64,000 nucleotides of DNA from Lingula anatina (taxonomy: Eukaryota; Brachiopoda; Lingulata; Lingulida; Lingulidae). Positions 10,667 through 21,751 of this stretch are shown one piece after another (the stretch's first letter is position 1; each line of letters begins with the position of its first letter). The notes under the pieces were generated by a model. The model searched no databases and had not been told where the DNA came from. It saw nothing but the letters and a program-made list of their open reading frames with translations. The DNA lies in contig NW_019775459.1 in NCBI RefSeq assembly GCF_001039355.2, positions 247,093 through 311,092 of the forward strand, in the 5' to 3' direction. The position numbers and the translations under genes were made by a program.

Positions 10667-13600
10667 ATGACGACAGTGATGTACCAGACCCCCCAGGTAG
10701 TAAGGCAGCAAGTGATTACCACAGCGCCACCTACTGGGGGTTCTTCATTCGTGGCTGAGAAGTAAGTTCATTGGCGAATACTGGGTGAATACTGGAATGG
10801 GATATTAGTATTTAAAGAAAAAAAAGATTTGTGTTAACTTAATCTTATGGTTGTATGATGGTTAATTCATGAATAATTCATTGTATCATTGTAATTATAC
10901 CAGGTGATTATTTTTACCTAATTATAAATTAAAATTATTAAGTACTTCCATGGAGAATTGCAAGATTTACTCCTATCTTCAGTAAATATTTCTCATGTAT
11001 TCCAGGTACATGCACAGAGCTGGTGTGGGACTTGGTATAACCCAGGCTTTGCTTGGGGTCATCTCTCTCATCTTTGGTATTGTTTTTGCTTCATGGGCTC
11101 CAGCAGGTTACAGTTACGGTTACAGGACCTATTATTTCAGCATAAACCACCACACTGGGGCTGGGATATGGTGTGGTATTCTGGTAAGACCAGAGAGAGA
11201 GAGGGATTGAGTGAGAGGGAGGGAGAGAGAAAGGGAAAGAAAGAGAGAGACTGAGAGAGAGAGGCCTTTAAGGTTTGAGCAGTGTAAATACCACAGCAAC
11301 ATGTTACAGATTCTCTGGTAGATTTTTTTTGTAGAAGAAAGTTGGTAATGTTAGGTTCTGTCGAAAAAGAATTTGTTATGAGTATAATATGTTATTGTGC
11401 AATATGAATGTTGAAATGTTGATTTATATGAAGAATGATTTTAGTTCACAGGGACTGGGGTATTGGGAATTCTTACATACAAGAAGAATAAGGGATTGGT
11501 GAGTAGTACATTCAATTTTAGATAAAACTGTATCAGGTTCTTCTGTTCTTTATGAATCATTGGAAACCTTTGTTATATTGAAAATCTCGTTGCTTGTTGG
11601 AAAATAAATAAAAACAAATATAGCATAAGTTTAATGAAAAAGAATAATTATAATAATAGAAAAAGAAAAATATATTATATTCAGGGCATGTATATATATT
11701 TTCTACCCTTGTCAGTGCATCCTGTAAATTACTGATTACTTATTACTTCAAAAGCCTTTTGTATGCTTAGTTATTTATTATTTCATTTATTCTCTGTATG
11801 TATTTGTATTTTTCCAGATCATCTCCTTCATGATCATGTCCATCATATCAGCAGTGGTTTCCTGGCTCGTCTTCATGGTGATGCAGTCGGTGGAAGTTGC
11901 CATTAACGGTGGCTACGGGAGCTATTATGTAAGTGGAACCTTTTTTTGTTCAGCAACCTGGTTAGATTTATATATTTGTTTGTTGTAAAATGAAGGCATT
12001 TGGCCAAAACAGAGGCAGCGTGAGAATTAAAGCCCAGCAAATCATTTATAATGTTTATTTCCAAAATATTTTATCTTGATCTCCCAGGGTTTGCTATGTT
12101 TAAAGGCTTTTTTATTATTAAATTAAAAAGAAAAAAGTTATAACAAATTCTTATTCTCATATATTACCAATTCTAAATGCATTTATTTATATATAATTAA
12201 AATGCCATGTCTTAATTTTTTTCAGTCCAGTGTGATCAGGGGACTGTCAGGGTTTTTGGTTTTTGTCGCCTTTACAGAGGGGGTGATAGCAGTTATCTCA
12301 TCAGCCTTTTGTTGCCATGGTGTCTGTTGCTGTTCTCAGGTTTGTGCTTTTTGCATTTCAGAACAGTTTAAGTTTGATATACTTGGGATATATTATATTT
12401 AGAACACTTAATTTTACAGAAACTATTTGCTTTCATCACTTTTTACAGCCAACATTTAGGAACTGTTTTTTTAGTAGAGTCATTCCTAAAGAGGCTTTTC
12501 AACTGTATGGAGATTTTCATAAACCAAGCTCTAAGCATGCGGCTAATTATCTTATTTCATCAAAACGAGAAATAAGACCCTGTAGATTGGAAACGGGACC
12601 CATACATTTGAAAAAATACCAGTGCTTTTGTTGCTGGCTCATATAACATAACATGTACACGATTTCATGTCATGTCTTACTCAAAATGTATGCAAGATCC
12701 TGTCACATCTAACTCAATATAGACATAACTTCCTTTCACATCTAACACAATATAAACAGAACATCCTGTCACATCTAACACAATATAAACAGAACTTCCT
12801 GTCACATCTAACACAATATAAACAGAACTTCCTGTCACATCTTGCACAAAATATACTGAACTTTTGTCCCATCTTACACAATTGGGCAATATTTATGTCT
12901 CCAAAATGTTAAGGTAATGTCATTATTTCACGCTTTTTTGCATGTCACCCTGTATCAGCATTCCTTTTTTATCAATATTTTAATACTGTATCTTTTATAT
13001 GAATTAAACATCATATCATATAATAAACATTAAATTATATTATGTCATATAATATTGCAGCCTTCCACCCAAGGCACTGTCAACTATACTGTACCCAATG
13101 CTGGACAAAATACTGTGGCTTTTGTGGCACCTGGACAACAAGGTAATGTGAATAAAAAAAGAAGGAATTTGACTTTTTTCAAATAGGATTGAGAGAATTT
13201 CACATCTTGTGCTGCCATCTATGTGTCATACGTGTTACACATAGGTGCTGCCATCTATGGATCATATACATTGCAAGATAAGACAATATGTATCTAAAGA
13301 AAATATTATTTCCAAGTATTCTTTCCTCACAGAGGTCTTGAAAAAATGTATTTAGGAAGCATTCAGTCTGTATAATGTTTGATAGTAAAATGTAGACTTT
13401 GCTTCATAATATCAACACTTTCGTTCAATTGCTTTCTTCTCCATAAACACCACTTTCTCACTAAATCATAAACATATCTTTTCAGGCTTTGTGTACTATC
13501 CACAGCAGGGGCCCCAAGTCGGAGGATACTATCCCCAGCCCATGTATGCCCAGGGTCCTCCAGCTTACAGCACTGCCCAACAACAACAGCAGCAGCAGTG

Positions 13601-13691
13601 GCCACAACAACAACCACCACCCCAAGCCCAGCAGCAGCCAGTAGGTGGCGCCACAGGACAGCAGGCAGGACCTCTGCCACAGAAGCAGTAA
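10667..13691 (+). CDS. CD20/MS4A-like four-transmembrane protein with Q/P-rich tail
   Basis: Coding exons 10667-10761, 11006-11183, 11445-11498, 11818-11928, 12226-12339, 13061-13142, 13486-13691; all GT-AG, 840 nt, 279 residues, frame intact. N-terminal tail of about 31 residues (MTTVMYQTPQVV). TM1 at about 36-58 after HRAGVGLGITQ. TM2 at about 82-103 (GAGIWCGIL, then FTGTGVLGIL). TM3 at about 110-132 (MIMSIISAVVSW). TM4 at about 152-175, ending CCHGVCCCSQ. The tail, about 185-279, is rich in Q and P with a short polyQ run. This matches the CD20 fold known for MS4A proteins: four helices with both ends cytoplasmic. A plasma-membrane signalling or channel-like role is inference from the family. 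The next ATG, codon 5, could be an alternative start. A candidate AATAAA is at 14738. This is the cleanest copy of the array and the reference for the others. Confidence 0.88.
11188..11265. repeat. GA-rich low-complexity tract beside the exon 2 donor
   Basis: Imperfect GA/GGA repeat beginning a few bases after the GTAAG donor of exon 2. Same position as in every other paralogue of the array. Confidence 0.85.
12667..12890. repeat. Intron 5 minisatellite, unit 33 bp, about six copies
   Basis: Unit resembles TCCTGTCACATCTAACACAA followed by TATAAACAGAAC. The unit is a multiple of three, so it leaves ORFs open on both strands; these are artefacts. Degenerate units occur in intron 5 of the genes at 23.2, 26.9, 33.0 and 39.5 kb. 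Confidence 0.9.
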
Positions 13692-15030
13692 TGGCGAGTG
13701 GAAAATGGTGGAAATTTGAGATTTGTTAGCATTGCATTTGGCATTAATTGCTGTTTTATGCCTTTCTTCTTCATCTCATAAAAGTCAACTGTGAAAATAC
13801 TTGACTTATATATAAAGCAGTGGACATAAATTTGCAGGTCTTATACACGTGCCATTTCATGTGCAGGGTGGTTATATTTCCAGTCTGTAAAATTGATTTT
13901 ATGATCGTATGCAGATGTTCATTTTGAAGTTTAAAATGATGAAAATTCAGTTTGCCATAAAAGTATTATTGGAGAATTGTGGCTGATCTGTTAAATGTTT
14001 ACATATTTGAATTACTAATTTGTGATATTTGAAAAGTATTTTTGTTCTTTAAAAGAACAAATACAGTGATGTTATTTTGCCAGTTGATTGTCTTAACTTG
14101 CTGCAGCTTGTAGACACTCTTTTTTCTTGCATAATATTACAACATTTAACCAAAGGATTTTTAAGTGTTTATAAAATTGAATATGAATATTATATTTATC
14201 CATATTTAAACTGCTAGTATATTTGCTTTTTACGTGGAACTTTTAAGTAGACTTAGAATTTATAAATATATATATTATATATTCAAGACTGCAGAATGCA
14301 TGTTGCATTGTAAACAAATGTTCTTTTCAATTGTATATTTTAAATATGTATATTCAAGAGTTTTTAAGCTGTAAAATTGCTTCAATATGCGATTGAAGAA
14401 TGGATTGAGAAAGACCATATATTTTCTAGAAGGAAAAACTACAGACCGAATGGTACACATTCTGCCACATAAAAAGTGAGAAAAAACACCAGTTAAGAAC
14501 AAATTCTTGTTGAATTATACATTACTAAGTTTAGACAAGATCTGTTGTATCACGTGATAACTTACGCACATAACTTACATTTTATGTATTTTGATAGTTA
14601 TGACTTACTTAAAGTATATACAGCTGCATATACTGTATACTCGTTCAAACCTTATATCTAGAGCGCAGTATAACGCCCACGCTGTCATTTTCTTATGCTT
14701 AAAGTGAAGAGTGCCACATACGTATATCAGAATATACAATAAAACGTTTTCTTAGAGAAAATTTTATATTGGTGTTCTTTTGCCAAATTTAGTCCTCACA
14801 ATTTCAGTGAAGACATCACGTGGTTTAAACTTGCTGACTGTAACTTTTCCGAAAATAGTTCTTATTGAATTCAGTGTTTCTTAAAAATAATTTCAGTAAC
14901 AGTCCGATTTCACCTAAACTGAGTTCCCGTTACATACCCCCACTACGGCCAGTTTCAGGGGTATGTACCCCAAATGTCAGAGCGCTGTTAAGCTAGATTC
15001 CTCGCTATACCTTTTCATGTGTTGGCCTCG
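13692..15030. other. 3' flank of the 10.7-kb MS4A-like gene
   Basis: Probable 3' untranslated region up to the AATAAA near 14738, then unassigned sequence. No further exon was recognised. Confidence 0.5.
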
Positions 15031-15174
15031 GTATTGCTGATGTGGGTTACATATGAAATCAAGATCGAGCTGGCAATACCGAAATCTAGAACCTAGGGTA
15101 CGGTATTGCTGATGTGGGTTACATATGAAATCAAGATCGAGCTGGCAATACCGAAATCTAGAACCTAGGGTAGG
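15031..15174. repeat. Two-copy tandem repeat, unit 72 bp
   Basis: GTATTGCTGATGTGGGTTAC begins at 15031 and again at 15103, with the whole unit nearly identical. Within each unit GGTATTGC and GCAATACC are inverted. Confidence 0.9.
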
Positions 15175-15273
15175 GTCACTGGATACACTACTTGTCAACA
15201 TACCCAGCTGCTGTTTCCCGTGACCTCTGACATGTCACGTGTAGTCACCCCCAGCCGTCAGCACCGTCTGTTA

Positions 15274-15485
15274 GACCCCATTCCCATAGATATTTAGATC
15301 GATCTTTCCCCCTGGGGAGTCTCGGTAGATTGGTGTCAGCTTAACTGGCTTAAATGTCTGTCCCGTCTACTAAAAGCTGTAAGGGGGTAATAAACTGTCG
15401 TGCGCGGTCGGCTGACAGATATTTAGCGTGAACCCCCAGGGAGTTAGGTCGATCCAGATGGGACCATTTAAATCTCTGGGAATGC
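15274..15485. mobile_element. MITE-like repeat, family 1
   Basis: Close relative of 2205-2430 over its whole length (GACCCCATTCCCATAGAT, AAAGCTGTAAGGGGGTAATA, AGCGTGAACCCCCAGGGAGT). No ORF of note. Confidence 0.65.
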
Positions 15486-15966
15486 AGTTTATGACTGGGT
15501 TCCCATACCTAGATCAATCAAACATACGTGATGCAGCGCACAGACATATTGTCAATAGTGGCTTACTACATCGTGGACATCAACGACTATATTTTGTAGG
15601 CCATATGTTTATTAATATTTTCTCATCTCTTACAGACAGGTTTTAAAAGTAAATAGTAGGACACACATGCGCGCACACACGCACGCACGCACACACATAG
15701 CCCTTTCATGTTATCTATATTGGTTGGACGGGAACCGTTTGATACCGTATATCTCTTGATTAAATGACGCGCCTCTAAGTAAACAGCGACAAGTTATTTG
15801 ATTGCACATATCACATATCTACTTTTTCTGAAGAACTGGTATGTAACTCTGAAATAGTGTCGCTGGCATGGTGCAGTGTTCACGTTGCTTAAACTTATGT
15901 TTTCATTACTATTACATTTGTGTCCTCGATCAATGGTTTTCCCTTATTTGCCACTTGGAGGCCATT

Positions 15967-16228
15967 CAGAACAGACCATCCGAGAATCTACTGATCCACG
16001 GATCAAATATGGCGAAAAAAGAGTCGACTAATCTTCTGATGGTCTCCCTGCCTCCACACGCGCCATTGAACGGATTAAATCACGACTCCGAGGTTTAATT
16101 GCTAGTCCCCTGCAAGGACAGAGCGTGTGGAGGCAGGGATACCATCAACGGTTTAGTCGGCTCTTCTTTCATGTAGGGTCCGCGATATTTGATCCGTGGA
16201 TCAGTACATCCTCGGATCTTCTGTTCTG
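15967..16228. mobile_element. Foldback (long inverted repeat) element
   Basis: The left arm from CAGAACAGACCATCCGAG to CCTGCCTCCACACGC is matched in reverse complement by the right arm from GCGTGTGGAGGCAGG to GATCTTCTGTTCTG. Arms are about 95-105 bp with a central spacer of about 60 bp. Imperfect pairing suggests an old insertion. It has no coding capacity. Confidence 0.8.
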
Positions 16229-16794
16229 AAAAGTCTCATAATCATATTTGGTAGGGGAGGGGAGTACTGACTCAATTCCCACACTAATTATTATATCATT
16301 TTAAATCCCAAAACGAATTCTTTGTTAAGTCTCAAAAGGTAGATTTAAAATAAATCACGCTGGGCTTTACAATAAAATGATGATTCAAATGAGAAACACG
16401 TTCATTTTCGTTATCTAATTATCATGTTTACTATTTTGTTTATTTTTAATCTTATTATACTTAATTAATTTACTATTTTAGCATTAACAATTATTTCTTT
16501 TTTTTTTCGTTACGGGCTTCTTATAAACATGTCTTAAAGAGAGTCGTAATAACGCTACCGGGTTCAGCTGGTTAAGAATTATCTGCAACTAAGAATAAGC
16601 CGAAACGACCCTGTGGAAAATATTCACTTTAAAGAGCAAACATTTCATATTTGCATATTTATAATCTGACTTGATATGAATAATTTTACAGTTTGACTTT
16701 GATTTTATTATTTGTTTGAATACGAATTTCAGTAAAATCAAAATAAAGAATTGAATATCTACGGTTTCTTATCTAGTTTAGTTCTTATTTTTTA

Positions 16795-16893
16795 CGTCAG
16801 TAGGACGCGAGAAGGTTTTGTGGAAGAAGGAGCTGGCTGTTGCAGTCCTTTTACTACCAAGTACCAAACCTGAGAAAACAGAAACAAATATCT
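16795..16893 (+). other. Candidate noncoding 5' exon of the 20-kb MS4A-like gene
   Basis: Follows TTTAGTTCTTATTTTTTACG and ends CAAATATCT|GTAAGT. It is recognisably the same as 29745-29844 and 36503-36602. It would splice to the acceptor at 20039-20040, although a probable assembly duplication lies between. Confidence 0.45.
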
Positions 16894-17080
16894 GTAAGTT
16901 TTTTTTTATTTCTATATTGTCGTCTTAAGCTTGTGTTAGGGTGATGTTTAATTAGGGTTACCGTTAAATCGTGTTAGTTTTTATGAAATTCATAATTGTG
17001 AGCATTCACCCAACGACTGAAAGCGAAGAACATCAGATGCACGTAGACCCAGGTTATCATTCATGGCCTTGATTTCTCCG

Positions 17081-17516
17081 TAGTACCTATCTTGCACGAG
17101 ATACAGGTGTGGGCTTTTCACGAGTAGCCATACCGCACGTCTTAACATTATGGGATGCGTACTTGCTTTTCGCAACTTGAATTTTTCGCTCAAGCAACAA
17201 ATTTTTGAACAGCAGTTTCCCAACAATACAAGTAATTTTCTATTGCTGCCATCCACGTATCTGTATTATTTGTGATTTAGACACTGTCTTATATATCTGT
17301 TGGCCGTCTGCTCAATAAATATTTGTTTTTACTGATGAGTTATTTTTCTTTTCGGTCGCGATATTTTAATTTGCCCTAACCCCTTGCACGTAGCACTTTC
17401 TTCTCTACAATTTCTATGCAGTCTAACATGACATATTGCAAGCCACCTTTCTCGTCATCCAAAGTTTTCATTTGATTGATATGCCTCAGATTCATAACAG
17501 AGTAACATGTGAGGTA
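17081..17516. repeat. First copy of a 436-bp duplicated segment (intron DNA, probably allelic)
   Basis: Colinear, with no indels, with 19394-19829 at an offset of 2313 bp and only a handful of substitutions. The match ends precisely at a TA dinucleotide. The second copy starts immediately after a single N, which suggests an unmerged haplotype rather than a genomic duplication. Confidence 0.85.
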
Positions 17517-19392
17517 GGGGAGAGCGGGGTTGGTTGGAACAGTTTTCACGTTTTTTGCGATATCTCAGCAGTCAAAGCTTTGGGGACAAAAATAAAAAAT
17601 CTGATAGGGGAAAATTATATGCCGCACTCATCTATGAAATAAAACATCAAGTAGGTCTTTTTATTTTAGAGTTATAAATGCTCAAAGTTGCCTCCTAAAA
17701 CGTTCCATCTCACCCCACCCGCGGGGTCAGTTGGAACAGGCAGTGGGGTGAGTTGGAACAAGAGGGCGAGTTGGAACGCTTGCATATAAATTCAAAGTAT
17801 AATTCATTTTAAGAGTAGGATTATCTATATTAAATTCCCAACAAGTAAGTGTTACTTTGTATTCGTATCTCCATAGTTTGTAAGCATTTTTTACATTTAC
17901 AATTTGCTTTCAAATAGTCTTTTCGATGTATAAACCATATCCAGTTACACTTCATTTCATAATGATAACAAAAGTGGTGTAGTTTAAGAGAAAAGAAATT
18001 GAACTCATATATCTCAACCTATTAACAACAGTATGTTAGACCTACAAATGAAAACTGTATCTCTTTCAACTCAACAACTCAGAATCAAAATCGCAGTTCT
18101 GACATATGTACACTCGGTCACCCTTACAGTCTTCATGTGACCACTTTAGACAAACAATGCATTTAACCCATTTCTCTTTTGGTCGGCTGTTAATGAACGG
18201 CTCCCCACAAACCAGACATGGCCACTCTTCTTCTGACACAGAATCGCTGGTCATCTTTAATTTCCTTTTTCTTGATTTTCTCTATCGACTAGAAATCTTT
18301 AACTGTTTTTTTATTTTTGTTGCGCTTGTCCTTTTTAATTTTGTTGGGCTTGGCCTTTTCTTTTTCGAGTAGCTCATTTTCAGGTGTGTCAGTTAGTACT
18401 GCACTGCATCGTTTTCTTCTTTTAATCTTTGGACTGCGACGGTGAGTCTCTGTACTTGAGCTGTTTTGGGGTTTTCTTAAGTGCGCTTTAGTGTGTTGTA
18501 GCACCTCTTCCGGTGAGGGCAACTGAGATTTCAACTGAATCTTTGCCTAAGTTACGAGGTGAATGTTTGTCTTTTCTGGCGGATTTTGTACCCTCGTTCA
18601 CTAAACATTAACAGCAACCCCCAATCCATTACACAAAGCATTTAAAACAATATCGGCAGAATTGGTGTTGTACAGTATAGTTTATCCATAACATAGGCTC
18701 TCAGCTAGAATATTTTCATTTTGCCGCGAAAAGCAGAGTAATAATCGACATTTCCTTCCACATCTAAAAGCAATTTATCGCAAAAAGCAACAGTGGGCAT
18801 GCAGACCCCTATTCGACCAAACAGCTAGCAACTGCATTTAACAAGCAGTGACCATCCCCCCTTGTATCTTCTAAACGCATGTACATTCCGGCATCATGGA
18901 GATGTTCTATCAGCTAGATTCCGTCTCCAGTTGGAGTTGTACTGGGTTACTACGTTACTACTCTCTTCAAAGTTGAAATTAAAATATTTAGAGAGGTTTT
19001 AAAAAATGAAAAACACCGTGCGGGGTGGGTTGGAACACCCCTGACAGTGTTCCAACTGGCCCCATGTCAAATGTTCCGACCAGCCCCCATGACGTCATGG
19101 CCTACTTATGACACTGTATTTCTTTAACACGTGGGAAGTGTTTAAAAAAAACAACAGCTTTTTGAACATCAAGGTGGTCCTAAACGCTATGCACAATTTC
19201 AGTGATATAATCCTTATACTTTAGTTTACAGCACGATGAATGTCAAAAATATGAAAACTTACTTCGAGTAGCAAAAATAAGTTTTTTTCGCATAAAACTT
19301 TTACTGCATTTTCGAAACTTCCACAAGTTTACCGGATGAATGACCATGCCACGTGACATTTTTATGCTGAAGGAGCACATGATCGGTCTTGT
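17515..19392 (-). mobile_element. Degraded pogo/Tigger-like DNA transposon, right end not resolved
   Basis: Starts at TA with GGGGAGAGCGGGGTTGGTTGGAAC. A related inverted version (GTTCCAACTGGCCCCATG, GTTCCGACCAGCCCCCATG) lies at about 19045-19090. The interior carries remnants of the transposase C-terminus on the minus strand. The copy of this locus after the N (19829 onward) reads from the same TA straight into unrelated DNA, i.e. an empty site. TA target duplication is typical of the pogo and Tc1/mariner groups. The contig ends at 19392, so the right limit is unknown. Confidence 0.55.
18066..18537 (-). pseudogene. C-terminal remnant of a pogo/Tigger-type transposase with PHD-like zinc motif
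   Basis: Two out-of-frame pieces. The upstream piece (about 18537-18289) reads LPSPEEVLQHTKAHLRKP then a basic KIKRRKRCSAVLTDTPEN stretch. The downstream piece (18254-18066) has CLVCGEPFINSRPKEKWVKC, then HEDCKGDRVYICQNC, a Cys/His zinc-binding pattern. This order (basic linker with TDTPE, then a short PHD-like finger) is what I know from the tails of DDE transposases of the pogo/jerky type. The frames differ by one base with a stop between, and no DDE catalytic core is visible upstream, so it is inactive. Confidence 0.6.
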
Positions 19393-19393
19393 N
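19393..19393. other. Single-N scaffold join
   Basis: One ambiguous base. The sequence after it repeats 17081 onward, so it marks a join between overlapping contigs that were not merged. Confidence 0.85.
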
Positions 19394-20091
19394 TAGTACC
19401 TATCTTGCACGAGATACAGGTGTGGACTTTTCACGAGTAGCCATACCGCACGTCTCAACATTATGGGATGCGTACTTGCTTTTCGCAACTTGAATTTTTC
19501 GCTCAAGCAACAAATTTTTGAACAGCAGTTGCCCAACAATACAAGTAATTTTCTATTACTGCCATCCACGTATCTGTATTATTTGTGATTTAGACACTGT
19601 CTTATATATCTGTTGGCCTTCTGCTCAATAAATATTTGTTTTTACTGATGAGTCATTTTTCTTTTCGGTCGCGATATTTTAATTTGCCCTAACCCCTTGC
19701 ACGTAGCACTTTCTTCTCTACAATTTCTATTCAGTCTAACATGACATATTGCAAGCCACCTTTCTCGTCATCCAAAGTTTTCATTTGATTGATATGCCTC
19801 AGATTCATAACAGAGTAACATGTGAGGTACCACCGCTTCTTGCCGATGTTGACCTAGCATTGACTGACTACCTCCAGTTTTAGAGTTAATAATGGCGTTG
19901 GCCAGACGTTGACAAAACGTCGGCATGCTATGAGGGACCCAGTGTTAGTTAGACAGTTAGACAATATATCTAGCATAATCAAAGCATGTTAATTAGGGGA
20001 CATGTCACATTAGCTGTCTCCACTTCATTGTCCATTCCAGTGTCAGCAGATAAGTGCGTGTAAACAAGTTTTTATCACCTTGGCAACCACG

Positions 20092-21710
20092 ATGAACCAG
20101 ACCCCCCAGAGAGTTCCCTTTCCGGTGTTTTTCACCCAACCCCCTCCAGCATATTTTGCTGAAAGGTAAGTTCACCCGGGAGAGAGGGCAGCGGGTGTTC
20201 GTACGTACGTATATTTGCTGATAACCGTTGGGACGTTTTATTTCAATTACGATTGCAGTTCATTGTTCTAGAAGCCTTATAAAATGGTAATATTTTGACA
20301 AATTTGTCAACATATCTACCGGTAAATTCTGCCTCTGGTCAGAAACTGCTAGTAGCACATGTTGTGGCAAATTAAATTCAGAGACTATTTTCAGCTTAAC
20401 ATCATAATGTTCAATTATTTCGAACTATTTATAAATGGACTCTATAGAGGACTCTGGCTGAATGCAGTCAGATAAAGAGTCCAACACGCCTCCACCTGGC
20501 GTTGAGTAGAAAACAGGGAAGTTGATGATTATACAAATACTTTGAGAACAAGAGGAGGAGCGTTACCTGAGCAAATACAGAACGTTATCATAACGTTACC
20601 AAAACGTTAAAATAACAAACAAACAAACAAACAAAAAACGTTATTGTAACGTTATAAAACTATGTTTGCTGGATAATCTGATAATCCGTGAAATCATTGT
20701 GAACGATCCCTATTGTTTACATACATGCAAAAACACAACAGTTAAAGTAACAATATAGTTTTAACTAAATATTTTATTAAAATATTTGTCATTCAATTCG
20801 TTCCAGGTACCATCACAAGGCTGGTGTTAGCCTTGGTGTGGCACAGTTGGTATTTGGGGTGAACTGTTTTATCCTTGGAATCGTGTATGTTGCCTGGCCG
20901 CCTGCCGCGTTCCTCAGCCTTACCAACAGAGCCAGTGGAGCCGGGATATGGTGTGGGATTTTGGTAAGAAGAGAGAGAGGAAAGGGATTGAGAGAGAGGG
21001 AGAATGGGGAGTTGAAGGAGAGAGAGAGAGAGAGAGAGAGAGCGCGAGGCAAAGAGAGAGAGAGAGANNNNNNNNNNNNNNNNNNNNNNNNNNNNNNNNN
21101 NNNNNNNNNNNNNNNNNNNNNNNNNNNNNNNNNNNNNNNNNNNNNNNNNNNNNNNNNNNNNNNNNNNNNNNNNNNNNNNNNNNNNNNNNNNNNNNNNNNN
21201 NNNNNNNNNNNNNNNNNNNNNNNNNNNNNNNNNNNNNNNNNNNNNNNNNNNNNNNNNNNNNNNNNNNNNNNNNNNNNNNNNNNNNNNNNNNNNNNNNNNN
21301 NNNNNNNNNNNNNNNNNNNNNNNNNNNNNNNNNNNNNNNNNNNNNNNNNNNNNNNNNNNNNNNNNNNNNNNNNNNNNNNNNNNNNNNNNNNNNNNNNNNN
21401 NNNNNNNNNNNNNNNNNNNNNNNNNNNNNNNNNNNNNNNNNNNNNNNNNNNNNNNNNNNNNNNNNNNNNNNNNNNNNNNNNNNNNNNNNNNNNNNNNNNN
21501 NNNNNNNNNNNNNNNNNNNNNNNNNNNNNNNNNNNNNNNNNNNNNNNNNNNNNNNNNNNNNNNNNNNNNNNNNNNNNNNNNNNNNNNNNNNNNNNNNNNN
21601 NNNNNNNNNNNNNNNNNNNNNNNNNNNNNNNNNNNNNNNNNNNGGAGAAAGGGAAGGAAAGAGGGAGGATGGAGACAGAGAGGCCGAGACAGGGACACAC
21701 GCGCACGCAT

Positions 21711-21751
<41 letters not shown>

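Noticed and set aside
12667-12912. ORFs of about 80 and 70 residues on both strands with SHLTQYKQN repeats
   Set aside because: Produced by a 33-bp intronic minisatellite, whose length is a multiple of three.
14995-15180. Possible CRISPR-like direct repeats
   Set aside because: Only two 72-bp units in an intron-bearing animal genome; a simple tandem duplication.
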